A stretch of DNA of 64,000 nucleotides from NCBI GenBank assembly GCA_021776615.1, contig JAJFFO010000021.1, forward strand, positions 1 through 64,000, written 5' to 3'. Each line of letters begins with the position of its first letter. The stretch's first letter is position 1. This document shows, piece by piece, positions 26,691 through 35,487 of this stretch. Position numbers and translations under genes: made by a program. The stretch comes from Robiginitomaculum sp. (lineage in GTDB: Bacteria > Pseudomonadota > Alphaproteobacteria > Caulobacterales > Maricaulaceae). Under the pieces are notes generated by a model. It searched no databases. It worked only from the letters and a program-made list of their open reading frames with translations, and had not been told where the DNA came from.

Positions 26691-27098
26691 TTAGCCGTTA
26701 GCGGCTATTTTTTCTGCCCGGCCCTCATTGGTATTGGAAGGCGAACCGGCATTGGGGGCCAGCCCCTGCATTACCGTGCGGTTGATATCAATCAATATAT
26801 CGATATCGGCATTGTCGCGAACCACTTGCGGCGAATAACGCTCCACAAACATAGCCAGCGAAATAATACCGGCGCGCAGGCTGGCGTCGAGACCATTGCG
26901 ATCATCGGCGCAATCCTGGCCCAAAGCACCCCACACCCGCTTATTCCAGTCTATCGCTGAAGATAACGCGCCAAGATTTTGCCGCCCAAGCCCTTGGACA
27001 TCCATAAGTGCCCGCGTAACCATGCTAAACAAACGATACTCGGTTTCCCTCGGGTTTTCAGCCCGCGCGGACGCCTGTTGGTATGCCGTCAGAGACAT
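26691..27098 (-). CDS. flaF: Flagellar biosynthesis regulator FlaF
   Basis: A 135-residue protein beginning 'MSLTAYQQASARAENPRETE', the family signature, with 'LGALSSAIDWNKRVWGAL' in the centre. In Caulobacter FlaF is needed for flagellin synthesis or secretion and works against FlbT. Its start lies 41 bp inside the end of flbT, so the two are translationally coupled. A low-complexity tail (about residues 115-135) is not conserved. Confidence 0.93.
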   Translation of the reverse strand: MSLTAYQQASARAENPRETEYRLFSMVTRALMDVQGLGRQNLGALSSAIDWNKRVWGALGQDCADDRNGLDASLRAGIISLAMFVERYSPQVVRDNADIDILIDINRTVMQGLAPNAGSPSNTNEGRAEKIAANG

Positions 27099-27483
27099 GC
27101 CCTAACCTTCCCTTTTCGAATTCCATAAGAGTACGGCATTTTATCAGTGCCTTATAGTACTCTCCCGCCATCACATCCCGGCTTATGGCGACACATTGCG
27201 TTAACGCTTCGGGGTTGCGCACGGCACCCATAAAGTCGCTCATGCGCAACACAAATTCGTCGTAATTACTATCGCCTTTTTCGGGGTCGAGATACATCAG
27301 CATAACCGGGAAATAGACCCGCTTTGCCGGCGTATTCACTTCGCTTTCCTGCATAATATCTTTTTCACGCAAGATTGCCGCGTGGTTTTGTAGAACAAGG
27401 TTTGATCGCCGCTCGCCATTTTGCAAAACAGCGCCGTTAAGCACAAAGCGCTCACCGGGTTTTAGCGAAAGTTTCAAAGGCAT
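27058..27483 (-). CDS. flbT: Flagellin post-transcriptional regulator FlbT
   Basis: A 141-residue protein starting at 27483 ('MPLKLSLKPGERFVLNGAVL', the conserved opening). In Caulobacter FlbT binds the 5' leader of flagellin mRNA and promotes its decay when the hook is incomplete. The three flagellin mRNAs here have leaders of roughly 57-70 nt by promoter position, long enough for such control. It overlaps flaF by 41 bp and is divergent from the FlmG-type gene. Confidence 0.94.
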   Translation of the reverse strand: MPLKLSLKPGERFVLNGAVLQNGERRSNLVLQNHAAILREKDIMQESEVNTPAKRVYFPVMLMYLDPEKGDSNYDEFVLRMSDFMGAVRNPEALTQCVAISRDVMAGEYYKALIKCRTLMEFEKGRLGHVSDGIPTGVRAG

Positions 27484-27687
27484 AGCCTTGGCTCCGTTCC
27501 ACTCCACATCCCCTGACTAATAAAAGCCGGAACTGCACAGCATTTATGAAATACATGAAGGAAAACTAAATCGGATTGGTTAACGAAGCCCTGCACATAG
27601 GCAAATAAGTGCTGTTTTTGTTAGGGCGGCATTAATCGACACCCCTCAGACTTCCAAACAACATTCAGCCATTGAAAGGACGTTGCC

Positions 27688-29469
27688 GTGCCATCTGCCA
27701 GCCAACACCTGCTTGCCCCGGAGCAATTGACGCAAGCACCAGAACAACAAAAGCGCGACCTCAAGGGCGCGGTCGGCGGCGGCATATTGCCCGAACTGGC
27801 AGCAAAGCAAGGCGGCAAAAACGATAAAAAAATCATCCCGATTTTGCGCCGGGCAAAGAAACTGGTCGACACCCATGACTATGCCGCCGCCGCCAAATTG
27901 GCCATGCGGGCGCTGGATATGGATGAAGACAGCGCCATTGCCAATCACGTTATGGCCATTGCCCTTGAAAAACTGGGGCATTTATCCAAAGCGTTGGAGT
28001 TTTACGAGCGCGCCTGGCGGGGGGATCCGTCAGACGGCGAGGTCTTCCAGAACATTGCGCTGGTTGCCTGGAAATTGGATATGCTGCCCACGGCGGAAAA
28101 ATTCCTGCAATTGTTTTTGGACATGCAACCGGGCGATCCCAATGGAGTGATTAACCTGGCGGGCGTATTGCGTGATCTTGGTCGGTTTGACGAGGCGGTG
28201 GAACTCGTACGTGCCACCATTTACGCCCATCAGGAAAATGCCATGTTGTGGAACTCCCTGGCCACCATATTATTGGAATCCGGTGAACCGCATCAAGCCA
28301 TCACCTTTTATGATGAAGCCTTGCGCCTGGAGCCGGACAGTGCCCGCATCTGGCATAATATGGCTTATGCTGCTGGCCTTGCCGGCGATCGCCCGCGCGC
28401 GGTAACCGCCGGCGAAAAAGCGCTGGACCTGACCAACGCACCAGAAGATCGCCCGGTCATTGAGTACGGTCTTAGTCAAGCTTATCTCTCGCTTGGCCAG
28501 TTGGAAAAGGGCTGGAAGGCGCATATGTCCCGCTTCGATCCGAAGGGTGCCGCCAATGTGCTAAGCGCCATCGATGCCCGGCGTTGGGATGGCGAGGAAG
28601 ATTTAACTGGCAAAACCGTCCTCCTTATGGGCGAACAGGGATTGGGCGACGAAGTATTATATATGAATGCCGCGCGTGATTTCGTGAATGCCGTAGGGCC
28701 GAAGGGCCGGGTCGACTTTGCCGTTGAGCGACGGCTAATGCCCATGGTTGAACGCACCTTTGCGCCCAAAACTCTGGTGCGGCACATGACCGTCAGCCGC
28801 GAAGGGCGGCAGATTCGGCTAATTCCCGACATTAAGGACTGGAGCGCCTACGACTATTATGTGCCGATGGGCAATGCAATTGCCGCGCATCGCCAATCTC
28901 TTGCCGATTTTCCGGCCCATAATGGCTACCTGACCGCTGATCCGCTCAAGGTCAAAGCCATGGCCGACGCCGTAGCCGCGCTGCCAAAAGGGCCAAAGAT
29001 CGGCCTGTGCTGGAAGTCCATGGTGATGAATGCCAGCCGGTCCAAATATTTCAGCCCGTTTGAGGCGTGGAAACCGGTATTAAAAACCCCGGGGGCCGTG
29101 TTTGTCAGCATGCAATATGGCGATTGCGATGAAGAAATAAAACAGGCGCAAAAAGAGCTTGGCGTATGCATTCATCAAATCCCTGATCTTGATCTGAAAA
29201 GTGATCTCGATGGCGTGGCGGCGGCAGGCATGGCGCTGGACATCACCATCGGGCCAATGAATGCATCCACCAATCTGGCCGCCGCCCATGGCGGTTTGGT
29301 CTGGTTTCTGACCAGTGCCGATCATTGGCCGCTGCATTCCACCGGCGCAATTCCGTGGTATCCGGCGGCACGGGTATTTTCGCCAACAAGTTTCGGCGCG
29401 TGGGACGAAACCATGGGCCGCGTTGCCGGTGCACTGGCCGAAACCGTGAGTGCAAAAAAGGCCGCATAA
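27688..29469 (+). CDS. flmG: FlmG-type flagellin glycosyltransferase (TPR + GT-B fold)
   Basis: A 593-residue protein starting with GTG at 27688, with GGA 7 nt upstream. Residues about 50-285 hold TPR units ('LGHLSKALEFYERAWRGDP', 'SGEPHQAITFYDEALRLEPD'). Residues about 300-580 look like a glycosyltransferase domain with 'LMGEQGLGDEVLYMNAARDF', 'KIGLCWKS' and 'ITIGPMNASTNLAAAHGG' near the donor site. In Caulobacter FlmG (formerly FlbA) moves pseudaminic acid onto flagellins, with the TPRs holding flagellin. The position next to flbT/flaF and a sugar operon supports the same role. Confidence 0.85.
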   Translation: MPSASQHLLAPEQLTQAPEQQKRDLKGAVGGGILPELAAKQGGKNDKKIIPILRRAKKLVDTHDYAAAAKLAMRALDMDEDSAIANHVMAIALEKLGHLSKALEFYERAWRGDPSDGEVFQNIALVAWKLDMLPTAEKFLQLFLDMQPGDPNGVINLAGVLRDLGRFDEAVELVRATIYAHQENAMLWNSLATILLESGEPHQAITFYDEALRLEPDSARIWHNMAYAAGLAGDRPRAVTAGEKALDLTNAPEDRPVIEYGLSQAYLSLGQLEKGWKAHMSRFDPKGAANVLSAIDARRWDGEEDLTGKTVLLMGEQGLGDEVLYMNAARDFVNAVGPKGRVDFAVERRLMPMVERTFAPKTLVRHMTVSREGRQIRLIPDIKDWSAYDYYVPMGNAIAAHRQSLADFPAHNGYLTADPLKVKAMADAVAALPKGPKIGLCWKSMVMNASRSKYFSPFEAWKPVLKTPGAVFVSMQYGDCDEEIKQAQKELGVCIHQIPDLDLKSDLDGVAAAGMALDITIGPMNASTNLAAAHGGLVWFLTSADHWPLHSTGAIPWYPAARVFSPTSFGAWDETMGRVAGALAETVSAKKAA

Positions 29470-29549
29470 ATACAGCCTCCATATTTCAAGCCCACTTGCC
29501 CCTTTTGCCGCAGGGCGCTACCAGTTGCGCCTCAAATGAAGGAAGTATT

Positions 29550-30392
29550 ATGCGTTTTGAAGGCACAGAGAATTACGTTGCGACCGATGATCTTTCCATT
29601 GCGGTTAATGCCGCGATCACGTTGGAGCGGCCGCTGCTGATTAAAGGCGAGCCGGGCACCGGCAAGACCATGCTGGCCATTGAAGTGGCCAAGGCGCTGG
29701 ATGCGCCGCTGATTGAATGGCACATCAAATCCACCACCAAGGCCCATCAGGGGCTGTATGAATATGACGCGGTAGCGCGCCTGCGCGACAGCCAACTTGG
29801 CGACCCCAAGGTTGAAGACGTTAAAAACTACATCCGCAAAGGCAAATTGTGGGAGGCCTTCACCTCGCCAACACGGCCGGTTTTGCTGATTGACGAGGTC
29901 GACAAGGCCGACATAGAATTTCCCAACGATTTGCTACAAGAACTGGATCGTATGGAGTTTCATGTCTATGAGACCGGCGAAATGGTCAGCGCCAAAACCC
30001 GACCCATAATCATCATCACCTCCAATAATGAAAAAGAACTGCCGGACGCATTTTTGCGCCGCTGTTTCTTCCACTTCATCCGCTTTCCCGATGACGAGAC
30101 CATGCAAGCCATTGTCGATGTCCATTTTCCGGGCGTAAAAAAGCGCCTTGTCGCCGAAGCCCTGAAAATATTTTACGATATCCGCAAAGCCCCGGGCCTG
30201 AAGAAAAAACCATCAACGTCGGAACTTCTTGATTGGCTAAAACTGCTAATGGTCGAAGATATTGATGCCATGACCCTGCGCGAACGAGACCCGCGCAAAC
30301 TCATCCCGCCACTGCATGGCGCGCTACTCAAGAATGAGCAAGACGTACAACTTTTTGAACGCCTCGCATTCATGGCAAAACGCGAGGGATAG
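29550..30392 (+). CDS. MoxR-family AAA ATPase
   Basis: A 280-residue AAA+ ATPase. The ATG at 29550 is chosen because of GGAAG just upstream and the usual family opening (MRFEGTENYVATDD). Walker A is 'GEPGTGKT' near residue 33, Walker B 'LLIDEVDKAD' near 115, sensor 1 'IIITSNNEKELPDAFLRRC'. MoxR ATPases usually act with a VWA-domain partner encoded next to them to insert cofactors or remodel complexes; here no VWA gene follows. Instead a repeat-bounded GIY-YIG gene is next. Confidence 0.9.
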   Translation: MRFEGTENYVATDDLSIAVNAAITLERPLLIKGEPGTGKTMLAIEVAKALDAPLIEWHIKSTTKAHQGLYEYDAVARLRDSQLGDPKVEDVKNYIRKGKLWEAFTSPTRPVLLIDEVDKADIEFPNDLLQELDRMEFHVYETGEMVSAKTRPIIIITSNNEKELPDAFLRRCFFHFIRFPDDETMQAIVDVHFPGVKKRLVAEALKIFYDIRKAPGLKKKPSTSELLDWLKLLMVEDIDAMTLRERDPRKLIPPLHGALLKNEQDVQLFERLAFMAKREG

Positions 30393-30408
30393 CCCTAAAA
30401 CGCGAAAG

Positions 30409-30444
30409 ATGGCCCTGCCCCTGACTATTTCATCGCAGGGCCAT
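30409..30444 (+). terminator. Candidate terminator after the MoxR gene
   Basis: ATGGCCCTGC and GCAGGGCCAT form a perfect 10-bp stem with a 16-nt loop, 17 bp after the MoxR stop, followed by a pyrimidine-rich tract (TCTCGCTTCCTTTCT). There is no pure U run. Confidence 0.6.
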
Positions 30445-30486
30445 TCTCGCTTCCTTTCTACTCCCCCCCGGCCCACCTCTCCCCCT

Positions 30487-30517
30487 CGTCATCCTCCGGC
30501 TTGACCGGAGGATCCAT
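30487..30517 (-). repeat. 31-bp REP-like unit, left boundary of the GIY-YIG element
   Basis: It is the exact reverse complement of the unit at 30832-30862. Each unit contains an internal hairpin, TCCTCCGG - CTTGA - CCGGAGGA. Weaker similarity between the outer flanks (CCCC/GGGG-rich, about 25 bp further out) suggests longer imperfect terminal repeats. Confidence 0.9.
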
Positions 30518-30534
30518 CAACAGCATGGGCAAGC

Positions 30535-30825
30535 ATGGCGTATTACACCTACATCCTTGCTTCCAAGCCGCACGGCACACTTTACACCGGAGTGACGAAT
30601 GATCTGGTGCGGCGAATCTGGGAGCACAGAGAAGAATTGCAATCCGGCTTTACAGAGAAATACGGCGTCCACCGATTGGTCTGGTTCGAAGAGCACATTA
30701 CCGCCGAACATGCCATACGCCGGGAGAAGCGGCTCAAACATTGGCTGCGCGCATGGAAGCTTAAATTGATCGAAAACGCTAACCCTGAATGGCGCGATTT
30801 ATGGGATGAGATTACCGGGCATTGA
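30535..30825 (+). CDS. GIY-YIG nuclease family protein
   Basis: A 96-residue single-domain protein of the YhbQ/UvrC-N type. It has 'YYTYILASKPHGTLYTGVTN' at the start (the GIY and YIG strands read TYI and YTG), the catalytic-arginine region 'LVRRIWEHR', and 'LVWFEEH' carrying a conserved Glu. Such small proteins are structure-specific or weak endonucleases. No DNA-binding extra domain is present. Both sides are bounded by perfect inverted 31-bp repeats, suggesting that the gene and the repeats form one unit. Confidence 0.85.
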   Translation: MAYYTYILASKPHGTLYTGVTNDLVRRIWEHREELQSGFTEKYGVHRLVWFEEHITAEHAIRREKRLKHWLRAWKLKLIENANPEWRDLWDEITGH

Positions 30826-30831
30826 GACCGT

Positions 30832-30862
30832 ATGGATCCTCCGGTCAAGCCGGAGGATGACG
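30832..30862 (+). repeat. 31-bp REP-like unit, right boundary of the GIY-YIG element
   Basis: It starts ATGGATCCTCCGG seven bases after the GIY-YIG stop and ends GGAGGATGACG. It is the perfect inverted partner of 30487-30517 and a close match to 319-349. Confidence 0.9.
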
Positions 30863-30963
30863 AAGGGGGAGGTGCCCGGAGGGGGCCAGGAGAGACAGCC
30901 GGAGGAAGCGAAAGGGCGAATGCCAAAGTTTGCACCAGCGAGGACCACTGATGAGGGCTATTG

Positions 30964-31605
30964 TTAAAGCCCCACTTCGTCCACTGGCTCTATGGCCCAT
31001 GTTTCGGCCATGGCGGCAACTTCCCATTCCAAATAGTCTTCGTCGGCCAATAATTCGCTAATATAGGTGTCGACCTTGAGGCTGGTTTCGATGCCATAGG
31101 AATGGAAGCGGGCGGCATAGGGTGTGGCGAAGGCATCGGCGATTGACCAATCGCCAAACAAAAACGGTTGATCATGACGGCTTAAGCACGCTTCAAAAAC
31201 GTCCTGCAATTGCCCGGCCGCTTGCACGGCTGCCGCAGGCATTTTGCCGTTGGTGCGGCGGCGCAAATTCATGGGTGCTGCTTCCCTGAAAGCACCAAAA
31301 TCTTGTTGCATTTGCCGGCATAAAGCCCGCGCGCTTTCTTTGTCTTCCGGCTGTTTGGGCCATAAATTGGGCACACATTTGGCCGCCCATTCGGCAATCG
31401 CCAAACTATCGGGAATGCGCTCATCACCGACTTGCAATACCGGCACCGTGCCTGCCGGTGAAAGCGCCAGCAACTTCTGTTTCGCTCCCGGCACGTAAAG
31501 CCGGATAAGCTCTTCTGTGAATGGCAGCTCAGCTTTTTTGAGCACCAGCCACGGGCGCATTGACCATGAGGAATAGTTTTTATTGCCAATATATAAGGTC
31601 AACAT
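30964..31605 (-). CDS. Glutathione S-transferase family protein
   Basis: A 213-residue soluble protein with an N-terminal thioredoxin-like GST domain ('LYIGNKNYSSWSMRPWLVLK', then 'SPAGTVPVLQVGDERIPDSL' with the cis-proline) and an all-helical C-terminal domain containing 'GDWSIADAFATPYAAR'. The Ser/Tyr cluster near residues 9-12 may supply the catalytic hydroxyl. Its substrate is unknown. The gene stands alone on the minus strand next to the DivJ-like kinase gene. Confidence 0.87.
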   Translation of the reverse strand: MLTLYIGNKNYSSWSMRPWLVLKKAELPFTEELIRLYVPGAKQKLLALSPAGTVPVLQVGDERIPDSLAIAEWAAKCVPNLWPKQPEDKESARALCRQMQQDFGAFREAAPMNLRRRTNGKMPAAAVQAAGQLQDVFEACLSRHDQPFLFGDWSIADAFATPYAARFHSYGIETSLKVDTYISELLADEDYLEWEVAAMAETWAIEPVDEVGL

Positions 31606-31675
31606 TTTGGTTATTTCCGCGCACAGCTTTTCAAACTTTTATAAAACCCAGAATTTGAAAAAAGAAAAGTGGGGT

Positions 31676-33394
31676 TTAGCCGTTGGCGATTTTTTTGGCG
31701 GTGCTGGCAATTTCTTCGCTGGCTTCCTGCGCGCGGCGAATATGGTCACGCACATCAAGTTCGGCCAACTCACCAAGCCCCAGCGCCGCGCCATCAATAA
31801 TCGGCAGGCGCACGCATACATTGGTGCCCTGCCCCAAAACGCTTTGCACATTCATGCTACCATGGTGCAGCGCGCTCAACGATTTAACCAATGACATGCC
31901 AAGGCCAGTGCCGCGCGCCTCGGAAACCTGAGCGCTGGCCGCTTGTTCATAAGGCTTGCCAATACGGGCCGCATCTTCGGGCGACATGCCAACCCCGTCA
32001 TCACTGACCGCAATCAGCGCATCGGCACCTTGCATACTCAAGCTGACTTTTATATTGCCGCCAGCCGAGGTGAATTTGATGGCGTTAGAGAGCAGGTTGA
32101 ACAGGATTTGCCGCAAGGCTTTGCGGTCCGCATATACCGGCACCGCGCCATTGGGGGTGTGCACACTCAACTTCACGCCTGCTTCTTCAGCACCCAGACC
32201 CATTAACTTCACGCCAGAATTGACCAGTTCGCGGGCATCAAAGCCGGTTCTGTTCAATTCATAACGGTCTGCTTCAATTTTTGACATGTCCAGCACGTCG
32301 CCAACCAGATCGACCAAATGGCGGCCGCTATCATAAATCAAATCAGCATATTCGGCATATTTGGATGGCAGCGGACCAAAAAGCCGTGCTTTCATCATGT
32401 CTGAAAACCCGATAATGGCGTTTAGCGGCGTGCGCAATTCATGGCTAATCCCGGCCAGAAATTGTGATTTTTGTCGCACCGCTTCTAGCGCCGCATCGCG
32501 TTCTTTCATCAGGCGTTCTTCGCGTTCGGCTCTTTTGGTAATGTCATTCATCGACACCAGTAAAAGCGCATCGCCATCGCGGGCCAGCCGCAGCTCCAGG
32601 CTCGTTGGTTTTTTAGTACCAATAGCGGGCATATCCACTTCTACGTCTTCGCGTCGGCCACTGCGCAATACGCGCCCGGCCGCTGCCGCAAAACGCGCAC
32701 GATGGGCACCATCCAAGGCATTGGTAAGCCGTTTGGATTTTCCCAAAATTTCCAACGCCGCCGGGCTGGCGGCCAATGTACGGCCATTTTTATCCATACA
32801 CATCAATGGGTCGGGCGCTAATTGCAATAACCGCAACCGTGCAGAATGCGAATCCCAGCCCCCCTGACGGCGCACCACCAGCGCACTGGCACTGGCAATC
32901 AACGTCATAATAATGCTGACCGGTTCAATAAGCCCCACCGGGTCGGCGACGATCAGTACCGGTGGCAACAACCCACCTGCCGACATGGCAACCACCAACG
33001 CCACGGCAAACATGGTCAAGGCCGCGGCTTCCATGGTCAGGCGCGGGCCGCCAAGGCTGTGAGCGGCGGCGATTGGCAAAATAAACAACACCACAAACGA
33101 TGTTGACATACTGCCCGCCGAGGCAACGGCAAAACCAGCCATTACCGTCCACGAGAGGATCACCAGAGCTTGCGCCCAATCCTCGTCCAATAGGGGGCTA
33201 ATCAACAGACTTAACACCGCCGGCAGACCGGCAATCAGCGCCATGGTCAGCACTAACGGTCCTGCCGAAGCGGGGTTTAAAAACAGGGCAAGGGCCGCAC
33301 AAACCAATATGCCGCCGCCCCACAAAAGCGGCATAGCCAGCGCGCTTACCGGAATGCGCTGTTTAGGCGCTACAAAATTCGACTCAGCTTTCAT
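31676..33394 (-). CDS. Membrane sensor histidine kinase, DivJ/PleC-like
   Basis: A 572-residue hybrid-free kinase; the ATG at 33394 (MKAESNFVAP) suits the membrane topology better than the upstream 33439. About six membrane helices with very short loops occupy residues 20-180, then a PAS-like domain (about 195-300), a HisKA helix with 'FLAGISHELRTPLNAIIGFS', and a HATPase domain with 'NLLSNAIKFTSAGG', 'VSDDGVGM' and 'GTGLGMSLVKSL'. The sequence and the membrane-only sensor recall Caulobacter DivJ, which phosphorylates DivK and PleD at the pole. No response regulator gene is adjacent. Confidence 0.83.
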   Translation of the reverse strand: MKAESNFVAPKQRIPVSALAMPLLWGGGILVCAALALFLNPASAGPLVLTMALIAGLPAVLSLLISPLLDEDWAQALVILSWTVMAGFAVASAGSMSTSFVVLFILPIAAAHSLGGPRLTMEAAALTMFAVALVVAMSAGGLLPPVLIVADPVGLIEPVSIIMTLIASASALVVRRQGGWDSHSARLRLLQLAPDPLMCMDKNGRTLAASPAALEILGKSKRLTNALDGAHRARFAAAAGRVLRSGRREDVEVDMPAIGTKKPTSLELRLARDGDALLLVSMNDITKRAEREERLMKERDAALEAVRQKSQFLAGISHELRTPLNAIIGFSDMMKARLFGPLPSKYAEYADLIYDSGRHLVDLVGDVLDMSKIEADRYELNRTGFDARELVNSGVKLMGLGAEEAGVKLSVHTPNGAVPVYADRKALRQILFNLLSNAIKFTSAGGNIKVSLSMQGADALIAVSDDGVGMSPEDAARIGKPYEQAASAQVSEARGTGLGMSLVKSLSALHHGSMNVQSVLGQGTNVCVRLPIIDGAALGLGELAELDVRDHIRRAQEASEEIASTAKKIANG

Positions 33395-33676
33395 GGGGCA
33401 AGTGTTTGCTGACAGCGTTAATAAATACTGAATCCCCACCGTTTGTCATAACGCTTACCCACTGCTTATTTTATTGTTTAAAAACGGTTTTTTATAATTA
33501 TGAACGATGTTATAATATTGAAGCTGGCATAGCCCCTGCCCGTTTGACCGCTTGGTGCTGGCGATTCTTCGCGCTAAGCTGCGCGGCGCAATGTTTGCGT
33601 GGGGAAAGCCAATAAGTCATGATTTGGGACAATTTGCCCCAAAATGGCTGGAAAAAGCCCAAAACGGAAGAATTTG

Positions 33677-35020
33677 ATGCGCGTATTTTTAAAAATTCTC
33701 CTTATCAGCACCGCCTCGGTTTTCTGGTGCGCCGCTTTGGGCGTGTCAGGCTTTGCGGCGGCGCAAGACATCAAGCCTGATGTCGGCGGATTGCGCCAAG
33801 AGGCCGAAACACCAGACCTGACAAAAGCCACAACCGAAGCTGTTCCAAAAACCGGCCCAAAAACCGGCCCAAAAACTGCCTTAGAACCAATTGTTTCCAT
33901 TCCAACGCCGGTATCGGCGAGTACGGCGATACCGGCCGCTGCGATCCTCGACACCCCGGCACCAACGACCATCGCCCCCATTGTCCGCGCCAAAGTGTGG
34001 CCAAAGCTGGTTTTGCTGGCCGGACCGTATGCGCGTTTTCTTGACTATGTACACAATGCCGAACGGAACCAGCCATCATCTGCGGAAGATCTAGAACGGA
34101 TGATGAATGATTTAGCCAGCATTGATGGTGCCAAATTATCGACCGCCTTTCGCGCCCACACCATATTGCGCGCCATGCAAACACCAGCGTTTTTCGAGGG
34201 CGTAAAGGGATGGGGCAACACTTATGATCGCCCCACCATCATCAGAAATCTGCACATAAACCCGGCCTATGTAGAACAAATGCCCGGTTATGCGCAGGCC
34301 CGCACCAAGGTTTTACGCGCCATCTATGAGGACGGCCAGACCACGCAATTGGCGGGCAGCGCCTATAAGGATTTGGCCTATTCCCTGCAACGGATAAAAT
34401 GGGCTTCCAAGGTGGGTCGTGGCAAAGCCTTGCGCCTGGCCGCGCTTAACAATGCCCACTTGGCCCCGCGCGGCACGTCCGAGCGCCTGCTGAGCCAAAT
34501 GATGGCCGCCTATGCCCCAAAACCACGCCCGAAGCTGGCAACGGCCCCAACACCAAATTTACCGCCAGTGACCAAAGTTGGCCCGGCCGACAATGCAGCC
34601 CTTGCATCCCTGTCCTCAGGGGCCGATTTACTCAAAAGCCTGGTGCAAGGCATCGGCCCTAATGCCGCCATGGCCGCCAGTGCTGATCCGATAATACCCA
34701 TGGTTTCGGCTACGCCAATACCAATGCCGGCACCCGATATTGCGCCGCCCTATAGCGGCTTGTTGCAGGATATATTGGCAACGGCGGCTTTGCATATTCT
34801 CGATGCCAACGCCCCCTATCCCAGCGTATTGCCGCCGCGCAACACCCCGGACACGCTCGCCGAATGCGTGGATTGGGCGCGCTTGCACCTCAACCAATGC
34901 GTTGCCGCTACCCGTTATGTTTATGAAGACTCGTTTTGTATCGCCCAGCACCAGCTTAAAGATGCCGGCCAGTGCATTGCCGCTTTTGTCGATGGCCCGG
35001 CCTCCGCGCCAACTCACTAA
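33677..35020 (+). CDS. Exported protein of unknown function
   Basis: A 447-residue precursor starting at 33677, with GGAAG 6 nt upstream and a signal peptide ending 'GFAAAQD'. A short Pro-Lys-Thr-Gly repeat (DNA tandem repeat at 33847-33875) and an Ala/Pro-rich stretch lead to a helical domain (about residues 110-280), another Ala/Pro/Met linker, and a C-terminal domain with four conserved-looking Cys ('ECVDW', 'LNQCVA', 'SFCIAQ', 'GQCIAAF'), probably disulfide-bonded in the periplasm. I do not recognise the family. Confidence 0.7.
   Translation: MRVFLKILLISTASVFWCAALGVSGFAAAQDIKPDVGGLRQEAETPDLTKATTEAVPKTGPKTGPKTALEPIVSIPTPVSASTAIPAAAILDTPAPTTIAPIVRAKVWPKLVLLAGPYARFLDYVHNAERNQPSSAEDLERMMNDLASIDGAKLSTAFRAHTILRAMQTPAFFEGVKGWGNTYDRPTIIRNLHINPAYVEQMPGYAQARTKVLRAIYEDGQTTQLAGSAYKDLAYSLQRIKWASKVGRGKALRLAALNNAHLAPRGTSERLLSQMMAAYAPKPRPKLATAPTPNLPPVTKVGPADNAALASLSSGADLLKSLVQGIGPNAAMAASADPIIPMVSATPIPMPAPDIAPPYSGLLQDILATAALHILDANAPYPSVLPPRNTPDTLAECVDWARLHLNQCVAATRYVYEDSFCIAQHQLKDAGQCIAAFVDGPASAPTH
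33847..33875 (+). repeat. 12-bp tandem repeat in coding sequence
   Basis: About two and a half copies of AAAACCGGCCCA encode repeated Pro-Lys-Thr-Gly after the signal peptide of the exported protein. Copy number could vary without shifting the frame because the unit is a multiple of three. Confidence 0.65.
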
Positions 35021-35193
35021 GATTTGGCACATTAGGTCGCATTTTACATAAAGCTGAATTTTGTTTGAGCCAAACTTAATTCAAATTCGACGGGCGTGAT
35101 AACCAAGCCTTAACGGCGTCTTGAACCTTTGCTTGAAAAAACTGCTGCCATGCGCATAGTGCCGATCATAAGCCGTAGTAAAGCGGCAAAGCA

Positions 35194-35487
35194 TTGGGGA
35201 ATATCTTGGGATTTATTCTAAAATCCATCTTCTGGGTCGGCATTGTTTTTCTATTTTTGCCACGCGACCACACCGCCATTGAGGCCCCGGCCAATGCTGC
35301 CAAGGTATCCGCTGAGGCAATGATTGACGCCGCCAGCGCTGGTGCCAGTTTTTGCAAAAAACAACCCGAGCTTTGCGAAACCGCGCTAAAGACCGGTTTG
35401 GCTGGCCGCGACATCTTTGCCGCCGCTGCCACCAAGGTTTCCGACCAATTTGCCACAAAAGCAGCCGCGCCGTCCAAAGACGACTAA
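35194..35487 (+). CDS. Small membrane protein, DUF5330-like
   Basis: A 97-residue protein with one N-terminal membrane helix ('GFILKSIFWVGIVFLFLP') and an Ala-rich soluble part with a Cys pair in 'SFCKKQPELC'. The pattern fits DUF5330, a short alphaproteobacterial family without known function. The start is a TTG at 35194 without a strong ribosome site, so the exact start is uncertain. Confidence 0.65.
   Translation: MGNILGFILKSIFWVGIVFLFLPRDHTAIEAPANAAKVSAEAMIDAASAGASFCKKQPELCETALKTGLAGRDIFAAAATKVSDQFATKAAAPSKDD

Larger units (their letters stand above)
30485..30865. mobile_element. Candidate REP/GIY-YIG element
   Basis: A GIY-YIG nuclease gene of 291 bp sits between two perfectly matched 31-bp inverted repeats, 18 bp before the start and 7 bp after the stop. 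The whole unit is about 380 bp. The same repeat occurs as an empty inverted pair at 256-349. No flanking target duplication is obvious. The arrangement resembles REP sequences with their RAYT transposases, but with a different nuclease. Mobility is inferred only. Confidence 0.5.

Noticed and set aside
27590-27625. Possible sigma-54 site upstream of the FlmG-type gene (TAGGCAAATAAGTGCTG)
   Set aside because: GG and GC are 9 bp apart instead of 10, which sigma-54 rarely tolerates, and the -12 box is poor.
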